Assembly (NCBI GenBank): GCA_900660155.1
Contig: CABFPE010000277.1
Location: 894,723-958,722, forward strand
Reading direction: 5' to 3'
DNA length: 64,000 nucleotides
Source of the DNA: Hofstenia miamia
Lineage: Eukaryota; Xenacoelomorpha; Acoela; Hofsteniidae
Positions within the stretch are counted from its first letter, which is position 1, and each line of letters begins with the position of its first letter. Both the position numbers and the translations under genes were made by a program. Of the stretch, positions 13,286-25,432 are shown piece after piece. The notes under the pieces were generated by a model. That model made no database searches. It was given only the letters and a program-made list of their open reading frames with translations, and had not been told where the DNA came from.

Positions 13286-15582
13286 GTTTGTTATAAGACC
13301 ATGCTTTTTCATGTTTTTTAGCTTAGAAATTGTGAAAATTTGTGTTTAATCAATAAAAATTTGCACATCACGGCTGGATGGGTTTCTTTTTTCATATTTT
13401 TTTATAAGGTCGGATCATATCGTCAAAATTAGAAGATATGTCAGATCAACAATTATTGATATCTATACATATACTTAATACACATAACTGCTTTTACAAT
13501 AGAATTGAGACCCAAATACGAGAAATATATTTTATAAAAGCCAGAAGTGTTTTTCTGAATCAGACTGTTAAAATATGTCGGTTTTATCAATTTTTTATTG
13601 ATTTGCATCACCCCATTACTCACCATTTTGATCTTCTTTTTAATGTAGACATGCCCAAAAGCCTTTCAAAGATTTTAATGGAATGCATCATTTTACATCC
13701 ATTAAAATATTAATTTTCAAAAAATTTTTAGCAATTAACTAAAATTGTTCTATAAGTAAAATAGTCACTTGAAAAAATAATTGAACAAGTCTTAAGAGTT
13801 TTACACATTATACACATTACATCTCAACGAATTTCAGCTTTATCTGGATTCTAAAGTGAATCGGCCGTTATGGACTATGCAAATTTAGATCGTTGTGCCC
13901 ATTTATTTCGAAACTACATATTAACTAAAGCCTCGCTATCTATATATATATATATATCAGAGGCGCGTTTAGGATTTTTAAAACTTTTAAAACGACAAGC
14001 ATTTTATAGGTAAAATAGGTAAAACAAAAAGAACAAAAAGCAAAAGTAAATTTAGTAAATTTGCAATCCTCGGTTTTTAGCAGCAAATCGTTTGATAACA
14101 TTTTTAATTAAAGTAAACTAATTTCAATTGTGAGGAAAAGAGAACATTTTTCTTTATTGTTCACAGCTAGTCCTAAAAGGGGAGGAGCGGTTGACCCCCT
14201 GCCCCCCTAAACACGCCATATACAGGGTGTAACAAAAGTAACCAAACGCTTGCAAAATGAAAGCAAGAACTGTAATTACGTAGCTAAACATCAATGGATG
14301 GAAATTTAACTGTGATGGTTCGCCTTGCTGCAACAGCGATGTTATATATTTAATCGATTTGGGGTTCAGATTTTTCATTCAAATTTTTGAAATCGTCATT
14401 CCTATTATTCCTATTTCAAGGAACTCAAGGATGATGATCAGAGACTGATAAAGGCTTACTAGGCTTACTTACAAGTGATAAAAGTTTATGGACACACTAT
14501 GGACGATCTGAAGAATGCTATTACCGATGAAATTCGTGCTATAGCATTAGATTTGGTGAACAAGGTGTGCCGGTCTGTTCGTGACTGGATTTGCAAATGT
14601 ATTGAACATGATGGTAATCATTTTGAACATTCCTATTAACACTTTCTTCTTTTATGATTAATCTTTTTGGACATTATAACCTCAGTAAGTTGTTTTAGAT
14701 TCGCTACACTGTATATTTTACTATGAATGATTCGTTTTTTATTCCTACTCTTATGAATAAAGTTAGATTTTTCGTAAAATGAAGCGTCTGGTTACTTATA
14801 TATCTTATATANNNNNNNNNNNNNNNNNNNNNNNNNNNNNNNNNNNNNNNNNNNNNNNNNNNNNNNNNNNNNNNNNNNNNNNNNNNNNNNNNNNNNNNNN
14901 NNNNNNNNNNNNNNNNNNNNNNNNNNNNNNNNNNNNNNNNNNNNNNNNNNNNNNNNNNNNNNNNATATATATATATAACGACCACTAGGTACACAAAAAA
15001 ATTATTGGCCCCATTTTGTACATTGACAATATATAAGCCCACTGTGTACACTATTTTTATTAATCCCACTGTGTACGGTTTTTTGACAAATTTTAATTTG
15101 TGTAACAAAATTGTCCATTTCACTTAATCCACCCTTAATTATTAATTAGTGCTCGAAATATCAGTATTTCTTGTCAAAAGAATTACAAAATTAGCAGTTT
15201 AAGTATTTAGAATTTTAACTTTATTTACTCGACCATTTTTTTACTTTAACTGATGAGAACCTATATTATCCATTGTAAAACACTCATAATTAATGTCAAG
15301 TTAATTTTTTGTTCATTTTTTGTATAAGACTGCCTTAGAGTTCGAAATTGAAAATGTACAAAGGGGCTGTATATTTTTTTTGGTGTACATGATGGGACTA
15401 TAAAAATGATATTTTTTAAACGTTTTTTAATTTTTTCCTTGATGCACTTAAAAACTTGTTTCTTTACTGAAATGTCAGACAAAACTTGTAGATGTATTTG
15501 GTTGAATTAATCAACCAGAATGTGAAACTCCCACTGGGTACAAGGAAATTTCATGCTCGATTCCCAGTGTACACTTTTGAGA

Positions 15583-15618
<36 letters not shown>

Positions 15619-17903
15619 CTTGTCAACTAGCTGAAGTTTTTACACTCGCTTCGTTTGGATTTTGAATGTTTTTATTTCGGTTGCGCTCGTCAAATAGAAC
15701 TTTTCAATGAGGCTCGTTTTAGCTTGCCCCCTTTTGAGGCCAGCTGCGAACACTTAAGAAAAATGTTATCTTTTATTCAAAATTGAAAATAGTTCACTTT
15801 AGTTCAAGATGTTATCAATGTATTTGCTGCTAAATTCAGACGATTGTGTTTTGTGTAAGTTTACTTTTGTCCAAAAGACGTTTGTTTACAATTGTTTTCT
15901 GCAAAAATGGGTGTTAGCCCTCCTTTTAATAATCCTAAACGCGCCTCTGTGTTGAACGAAACAATAGGAAAATTCTCATTAATTATGTTTGAGAACGGAG
16001 TTGTAATTTTGGTTGAAAATTGAAAAGTAATGTAATAAACTAGCTATGTATAAACAAAGCTCGTATTGATCTCGCGTGTCAAATGCAGTGCTCATGCACG
16101 GCTCATTGACAAGTCTGATGTATAGGGTAGCCGAAGATAAGTAACCCATCTGCAGAGAATGAGTCGTTTAAATATGTTAGCCAATGATACGGCAAAGAAT
16201 ATTTACATGTGAATGTTAATCATTTTCATATTTTGTGTATACGATTTAAAATGAGTCGTTTACTAATGAGTGACGGAGCTATTTTTCAAAAGTAATGACA
16301 GTGTTGTTTCGGCTGCATTTACGATCCATGTGTACGTTGTCGCATTCTGAATTTAGTGGAAAAATTTAGAGCCACAGGCAATTTGGTTTGATATACCACT
16401 TGATAAACAGACCAATGCAAATTCATCCATAATGCCCTATTACATTGATAGTCAATGCAGTATTCGCTTCGTGGCAATCTAAATATTCCAAAGTCTACAT
16501 TTCATGACAATGTCCAAAGCAGCTGCATTTTCCTCTTTACAAAGCTTGCATCGTTCGGCTACTATCACCAACCGCATGGCAACAGAGAATTGAAATCCGC
16601 TTTTTGCCTACCTAATAATCGGACGAAATTGATTTTAATGATATTTTATAGACAAATGAAGCCTCATTCTAGTTATCTGATGTATTAACCATAAACAATT
16701 TTTATTTTTGGATTGACAGCAATCCTCACTTTACATGTGAAAAACCTTTGAAAACAGTGAAGGAGGTGCCACACAGTTAGTCTTTTGACTATAGTCAAAA
16801 TTGCGGTTTTTCATTTTTTTGACTATTAGTCATTTTCAAATAAAACAATTTCTATTTCATAATTTGACAAATCTTAAACCGCAAAAGTCATTTTTTGGAG
16901 TGTCACCCAATTAGTCTTTTGACTACTCAAAAAAGTTTTTTACTATAGTAAAAAGACTAATCGTGTGGCACCCTTTGAAAGTCAGTTTGGGCTGGTCCTA
17001 GTCAAATATCTTCACTTTGCCGCTTTGTTTTTAAATGAAAGTGTCAACTCTGATTAGTACAGTAAGCTCATATTGAATGTTATTCCAAAACTAAGGAGAA
17101 AATTCTTTACAAGTCTATCAACAGAACTGTGCTCCGGCTCATACATCACATCACACCCGGCAACTTCCTTCTCGTCACTCAGAAAATTGACTAATTGCTA
17201 AAAGATTTGCTTTTTGTTGGCCGCTGTATTCACCGTATCTGACACATTCAGATTTTTATTTGTGGGTGTATTTATAAGTACAAGGATGGCAGCTTTCGCG
17301 ACTTAGAAAAATGCGAACTCGTGTATCATTAGAAATGAGCATGGGCCGCATCGACGTTGTAAAAAAAGTGATGGACCATGTGCCTGAGAAACTTCGGATG
17401 TATATTCAAAATGATGGTTCTCAGGGTTAAGAAAATATTCATGGAGAAACACATGGACATAGGTGGCCGCCTTGTACCAGTGAACATAAAAAAGTATATT
17501 TTATTCAAATATACTCCAATAAAATATATACAATGTATTTATTTTTTGTAAAAATACTCCAAAGAATACTAAAATTTATTGTATATACTGGTTTTATTTA
17601 AATGCGTGGTCCCTCCCTGTTTGGTATAATCCTTTAATAACCTGCTTTTATCGGACTTAAGAATATCCCGCGCAATAACCAATGTTTGTAACAAAAAATT
17701 CTGGAACGCCCAAGACTGTCGATAATTTTATTGTACACGAGGTTTCGAAAAATATTTTTTTGAGTTACAATACTTTTCAATACAATAAATATAATTATTT
17801 TTCAAGATTTAAAGTCCATTATATTTATTTTTTTGAAAATACTATTTAAATACGAGATTGACGATCACTGTTTTGTACTATGGAAAATTGCTTCAAGTTT
17901 ACC

Positions 17904-17952
<49 letters not shown>

Positions 17953-18654
17953 CTCTCATTTTATTAATGATTACCGATCGTCTCCTTTATATTAGTTATA
18001 TTTTGTTGCTGTCTCTTGCACCAGGATTCATTTTATTTGCTACCAATTCAAGAGGCAGTAATTTCCATTTGAAGTCAATTAGTAACATGCCAATATATGT
18101 CGTTTTACTAGCCGACCAGCCTCATTTGATTTGCCGTATTGGAAGTTTAAATGTAGGTCTGTCAAATTCGTTCCTTGTGTTTATTAGTTTTATGCACTAT
18201 TCACGAATCGAAGATTGAAAAGACGCCCTCTGGGAAATATTGTAAATCTTTCTGTTAACTTCATCATTAATTCTAGCACAATGGTTACTTTTAACGTGCA
18301 TGTTTTCTATCTGTAGTTGTGATAACAATTTGGAACAATACCTGCACTTCAAAGTCCTGATATCTTTACTATCTCTCAGAAACATACATGTACTTTTCAC
18401 CACACTCGTTGTTATCATATCGCATTATAATACGATTTACCACTAATAGACTATTAGCCATAAAATTATTCTTTACTAACAAAATATTTGAATATTAACA
18501 AGCCCACAAAATATGCAAAAGGGTATTTAAATATGTTTGGTCAATATGTTAATTTCTCGTATATTAGTTAATAACTATTGTCACGACCTATACTGCAAGT
18601 TATGTTCTACGACACATTTGCCTACAATCATTTTCAAATTGCATCATCACCAAT

Positions 18655-18694
<40 letters not shown>

Positions 18695-21600
18695 TGTGGT
18701 TTAAAAATTTTCTTAAATAATAGAAATACTCAAAACGTGAGTTTTTAGATGGAGAATTTAATTGAAAAAATGCAGGATGAGAAGGATGGCGTTCCTGTCA
18801 AAACAGCAAAGAGCTTTATGACGAAAGTGCCCAGTGTTTTTACAGGTACTGAAGTTTAGGTATTTCATCTTTGCTCTCACTGTTTTACATTTCTCTAAAA
18901 ATTTTATATTTTCATCAGATTTGATTGAAAAAAAACAAAAAGTGTTTTTGGACACTTGGTTTCACAACCTTTCGAATCATGCTGCAATTAGAATTTTCAG
19001 TAAACATTTTTTAACAAACATGGTTTTAATTGATGTTTACATTTGTCTACTATTGGTATTTCATTAAATATTTTATTCATTATTTTACTGTTAATTATCT
19101 TAATTTCGATTGTTCTCCAAATCACTCCGTATTACTTAATTGTGTGTAGGTGAAATGTGAAATATCTATTAAGTGTTTACCACATTTTCGAATATTTTCT
19201 AATGTGCATAGCTATTATTACCAAATCCCAAATGACTACTACATTGAGTTCTTAAGTAAAAATTGTCAATGGTGTTAGAAATTCACAAACCTCTCTGGAC
19301 TGCAGGTAGATAAAATTGGTTGTTGTAGCTTAAATGAGAAGTGAATTTAAATTTATAGAAAATTTTACATTTAAGCGCATTATGCAACAAATGTACAAAA
19401 GTCAAAATTCAATCTATTCAATTCAACTTGTTGAAATCTTCTTTAATGTCCATGCGCGCATTCCTATTCTTCATGAAAGGCATCCAAATTTGTGAATCCT
19501 TAACTTCTTCTGTTTAGGTGCTGATCTCATTGCATGGGTTCAAAAAAACCTTAACGTTGAAGACGTGGGTAAGTATTTTTGTTGAAATTGTTCATAGATG
19601 TTCAAGAATTTATATTCGTTTAATCTTCTTTTCCCCGGTGTTCAGTCGCAGCCTTATTTTAAAAAATATTCAGTTCTTGACATAGATGAAATTTATTTAG
19701 TGGAGGCCACTAACATGGCTTCATTGATGTCATCACACGGCTACTTCTTTCCTATAGATGATCACAAATTGGTTGTGCAGCAGGACAACACTTATTATCG
19801 TTTTCAGGTATCTGTTACTTTTATTTGCATAATCATTTACGTTCATCTTGCAAGATTGAAGTTTCGGAAATTTTAAGTGTTTTACACTTTGATCGAATTT
19901 CTCCAAGTCGCCTTTGGCGCGATGAGCACTTCTTAATTGTAGTCTTAAAGTTTGAACTGTGGAATTATGTTTATTATTAAAATGGACATGGTTTTAATTG
20001 CCTGTGGACGATAAGTTTATTATTTATTCTAAAAACAAATTTGATCTTGTCTAAAATCCAGAATCTTGATAACAAATGATCTTACATGTGTTATTATATA
20101 TTTTACGATCAGTTTCTTTTAACCAGCTATTTCTCAATTACAGACCCATTTTTGACAACTGCTATGAAAGCGTATTGTACTTCGTACTAAGATCACTCAC
20201 GGTTTATGATTTTCCACTTTGTTGAAATCTGATTGGCTGCTAAAAATACCACAATATCTTTTCATCGTTATCATTTCGAAATTTTTTCTCTGATCGCTGT
20301 TTATTGTTTGTGTTTCGCATTCTACCACAACTACCATTCTTATTTGGTAGCTGTCGTTGTAATAAAATGTAGTGTTTATTGCCCAGACGCGTTATTTGTA
20401 CAACTATTTTTAGCAGAGCGCTTTAACCTATCGCCTCCTCACTACACATTCTATTATGGATTTCTTCGGCTATTTTCGCTTAATTCTTCCCTTATTTTAA
20501 TTACGTATTTACTAAGATTGCTTTTTACAAATTAATGAACTCTTGTTAGATAGTGACTCTGGAGTTATGATTGGATGCATTAAGTCGAAAAGTTTTGTGA
20601 ATGCTTACAATAACTATCATTCTCAAGAATTATTGCGATCGCAACCAACGCATTAGGCCACACCTTAATTCAAATATAAAACATGACGGATACCGTTATA
20701 CTCCACATCCAAGTAAATTGTTAGGTTTTGGGGTTGTGTTAATGACGAAATGGAAAATGTCTTAAGTGGCGAACGAGTGCTTGGTTGAGGTGATGATTTA
20801 TGTTTTTTACTGATGAACTTTTACCTCCTTAAATACTAGTATGCGTTCACTCAGTTGCTTTTACGTTATTTCTCTTTGTGATAATAATAGACTTTTCTTA
20901 ATCATCTCATTGATTGTGTGTCAATAACGTTATCGTAACGTAAAACAAATGATATTTTAAATGTATTTTAATTTTCTGTCAGGTGACTTAAACGTGATTT
21001 TTTATTATAGCACACATAAAGATGACATTGGGCCGATTTTTTTCTGCTCAGACCCGACTTGGCCAGTTGATTGTAACATGATTTTTTAGAATTTGTATGG
21101 ATACATCCTAAAGTTAAAAATAGAGACAACCTTTCTTTACTGTAGGCTAATACAATTCTTAACTTATGGTGAGAATTTCACTCGTTTCATGATCTAATTC
21201 TAAATTTAAAGAATTATTTTTTTCTGAATTGTATTTTTTGATGATAAGTTTTTCATTTATATTAACCTTAAACAGCCCTTAGGCCTCGCGACCTCTGACT
21301 TTGCGCACGCCTCGCCTCAATGGATTTGGAATATCTTTGCCCACATTAAGAAACAGTCAAAGTTCATTGTTGCCTCCAGGGACTCAAAACCTTCTAAATA
21401 CGTGAACACTAGGTGTAAAGAGCATTTAAATCTTTCAAAAAATCGAAATTTTCAAAGAAAACTTGTTAATCGTTTCAATAATCTCTGCCACAGCAGTACG
21501 CTTTAAGGACAGATTTTCAATATTGTATTAAAGTATGTTTCCCAATATGCTAATATGCTTGGAGAAAATTCTTTGTAAATGTGGAAAACTGTTTTTTCCT

Positions 21601-24600
21601 TTAAAAAGGACGACAGGCTGGTTAAGGTTAAAAACTTCGCCTAATCCTGTCCCGCATCCACCCTTGTGCTGATGCGACCGGCTTCTCATCTTTCAAACTG
21701 TTCAGCAATTAGTTATGTGATATATTTACATGATATAATGTATAAAATTGGCAATAACTATAATAAACTTATGTATTTGTAGCCAGGGTTAACAAAAAAG
21801 GTGTGTACAAAAAAACATTTTAAGCATTTAAGACATTTTTTGCTTTTAGCCAGGCCCACATCAAGGTACTAAAATTTTATTAAAAATACATATAGTAGTA
21901 ACATTGAATTATGATAATCTCATCAACATTTATTTCCTTCTTGCATATAGGTAAAATAAAACGTAAATTTTACGGATTTTGCTGTAAAAAATCGCTTATG
22001 AAAGTTCGAATGGACGAAGCACAAAAATTATTTTCCAAACTTTCTATAAAGTTCTACATAAATTTAAAAACAAACATTTAACAAACATTGGAAAAAATAT
22101 ATGTTTAAAACAGTGTTTAAAAGATGTTTTAAGCAGATCGCGTTTAAAATATGCTAACTCTGTTTGTAGCCGCTCATTATTCCCGCGTTATTAGTTGTCC
22201 TATGATTTTGTGTATGTATGCCATTAAACTACGTAAGATAATCTTCAAAAATATTTGCAATTGGAGTCGTTAACAAAGATTCTCAGTCTTCTTTATGTTA
22301 ACATCGTTTTAAAATTTTACTACACAAACTTCATTGCAAAAGAATTAAAATAACTTAAATTTCACCACTTGGAATGACAGTTATTTATTGCAGTGAAGGG
22401 TAGTGTGTTTTTATTGAATCAGTTCTTAGTAAAAGGCAATGCCGATTTTGTACGTAGGTAATTTCACTCAGTAAGACACTTCTGTCAGTTTTATGTTGTC
22501 AGGCTCTTGATGAAAGAAATTGATTATTTTGGCGTCGTTTATTACAAAAATATACCATTATCAATGGCAAAACTTCTAACGAGTCGCCCTCCTTAAATCT
22601 GAAATATTTGCCAGGAAACTATTAAATTGCACAATAAATAAATGGAGCATGGATTAGTTACTTAGAAATATCCTTCTTTTGTGTCTTTATTCTTTGATTT
22701 CACTAAGGGGATTTGATCTGCTAAATTTAGCAAACTATTTGGTGGCCATAATTCCAATAGACACTTAATGAACTTTATGCTCTTAGTTTTAGCATATCTG
22801 CAAGTGAGTTACTAAACACGATTTTTGAAAATCATATCTTTTGATGTGTTTGTTGATCAGTTCCGCAAGAGGAAAGAGTGTTTAATTAGCAGCACAAAAG
22901 TCAATGTTGATTTGTTGATCTTGTTAACAGATAGTGAACCGGTAAACGTTTTTCGTCGATTTTAAGTTCATCTTATCGAAAATTTTTCAATATCTTGTGT
23001 TGACAAGTTTTTGGTAAAGTTCACTTCTCTCAAGTATGAGGGCGATTTTAGATTCCTCATTATTACCAAGGTATATAAGAGATGATGCGACAAGTCTATA
23101 ATGTAATGATGTATTAATTTTTGACACTCCACATAAATGGATCCTTCTCGAATTAATTTTGATAAGTAGCATAATTTTTATTTATGATCAAAGGATTTCT
23201 ATATAACTTATTATTTAGCACTCGTAAATTCTCGATATTTCTAAACGAAGCCTAGTATTGTAAGATTTGCTTTTTAGTTTTTTGCATTATGCTTTTAAAT
23301 ATAAAGTTTATCAACGTTTGAAAATTACAATTTGCGTCAATAAATCTGATGTTCAAATTGCAGTCGATGGAAGTGTATATTTACAATCTAGATGCTTTTC
23401 CACTTTGTCGTTTGTTTGTCGTGTGATCATACCCCAAATTTTAGTTGCATAAACCAAATATTAAGCTCGTCAAGTTCTGGTTTCTTAGTGACATTCTTTT
23501 GAATATGATGCACCTAAAAAATCATCGCACCAACAATTTAGAACTTCCATGCACCAATAGGAATAAGTTGTGAGATCAATAGGCTGTGTTTTAAAAAATA
23601 TTCATTGGTAGTAGATGACGCCTGAAGCAAAGGAAGTATTGCTCTGTTCCTTACATTTTCTGTGTTTACGTAATCGATAAAATATTAATTCTGATGCATT
23701 GCTAATGTCTCATTGACTTTTATTCTTTTATTACTTCTCACACTCAGTACTACACGATGACTGCTCACGGTGTCTACACAGCTCTCTCAGTTTTATTTAT
23801 TTAATAGATGCTAACCACCCTCGCTTCAATTCTCAAATGCATCACAGCCTTTGTTCTGCTTTTACCATTTCTAAGTTTTATTACGAAGCAAACAAACAAG
23901 TTTTTGCTTCTTTACTTTCATAGAAACTGAAGAGAATTTTGCATGTCGGTTCCAACGATTACGAAATGTAAGAGTTGAATCTCATAGAGTCACTATAATC
24001 TTATTGCTAGTTCGTGTTTAGACATTTGAAATTTGTAATGGTGATTATTAGAGGTTGTCGACTTCAGTCCAGAATACATCTGAAAACAGATTGATCGTTA
24101 TCAATATCTCGAATGGGAAATTAGCCACGTGTAAGAAATAGACGTCATTTATTATGAAGCGTCATTAGACAATTCGTTTCGTTTTAGGTTGTATTTTAAA
24201 TGCATCTTAAGACTTGCAATTGTATATTGTTATTGAAATACCAATAACTTCGTTTGCTAGTAATTTTTTTCAACAACCTGTGACAAAATTCTCTTGTAAT
24301 TTCACACCAATACTAATTTAATTTACCAGCATTTAACATTTGTGGTAAATTGCGGGTTTTTCGTATTGATTCTTTCACAATTTTTCACAAATTCAAAGCT
24401 ACATGTTGCAACAACTTATTAAAATACGCTTGATTGAACTTTGTCAGCTGCATTGCGGCCAAGCTCATTACGATGTATGTATTTTTTACAGTTTGTCAAT
24501 AATGACATAGTTTACCAGAGTTTTAAGTGTAAAAAGTTAGTAGGCAATGTATGAGTGAAAAATTTGCCTTCATAATGCGCATATTTTTAATGAAATCATG

Positions 24601-25399
24601 CGTTCATCAATGCGATGCGATTGCGCAATTCAATAAGGAGTCAATTGTATGAAGCTTGACATATGTCCGGTAAACGCGTTTATGAGAATGTTCAGTTCTA
24701 AAGTCTTAATTCGTGAATTGAACCCTGTGTACCATTGAGTTTTTTTAATAAAGTTTATAAGTCGTGTTAATGTCACCCACTGTGTTTTAATGCAAATATT
24801 CCCAGAAAATTGATGTATTACCTACCATTCTGAGGATTTATCTGCGATTCTTGTAAAACAGATTTCTCGATTGTTTATTCAAGAAACTTATTACAAATGT
24901 AAAACCAATTGATCTGTGAACATACGTGTAAAGTAGTATTCTGCTATGTAAATGCCACTTGTTTAACCTTTTACGCTTCTTTCCTCGGTCTCCGTATATA
25001 CAATGGCAAATCTCACCAGATATTATTAGACGAGAGGCTTTCACTCGAACAATGTGAAGCTTACAAAAGTGCAGGAACGCGTCAAGGATTTTTGAAATTG
25101 AGAAGCTAGTACCCCTTTTTAACAAAAAATATTTTGTTTGAAATAATATTTTCAGTTTTGGCATATTCAGCTGGTCTCAAAAAAGAAGCGACCGCTCCTG
25201 TCTTCTCCTAATACCACCTTATTCGTATTACAGCTTGTTAAGGATAATCTCTACACCCTTGAATCAAATTCCAGCCTTAACAAACGACTGTGGACTTCGA
25301 TAATGAGAGACTGATGTTGATAACTTTGAATATATATATATANNNNNNNNNNNNNNNNNNNNNNNNNNNNNNNNNNNNNNNNNNNNNNNNNNNNNNNNN

Positions 25400-25432
<33 letters not shown>

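Larger units (their letters stand above)
13286..18748 (+). other. RGS7 intron 1, transposon-rich
   Basis: Beyond the elements listed separately it holds a (TC)n/(TA)n tract at 17900-17952, a (TA)n array at 18657-18691 and short open frames with no motif. No further exon was found. Confidence 0.6.

Noticed and set aside
14704-15123. Open frames of 139 and 69 codons on the two strands across the N run
   Set aside because: They exist only because Ns are read as unknown residues; the flanks are (TA)n.
17880-18218. 112-codon frame starting through (TC)n and (TA)n as a possible membrane protein
   Set aside because: The hydrophobic start is simple repeat translation, and the rest shows no motif.
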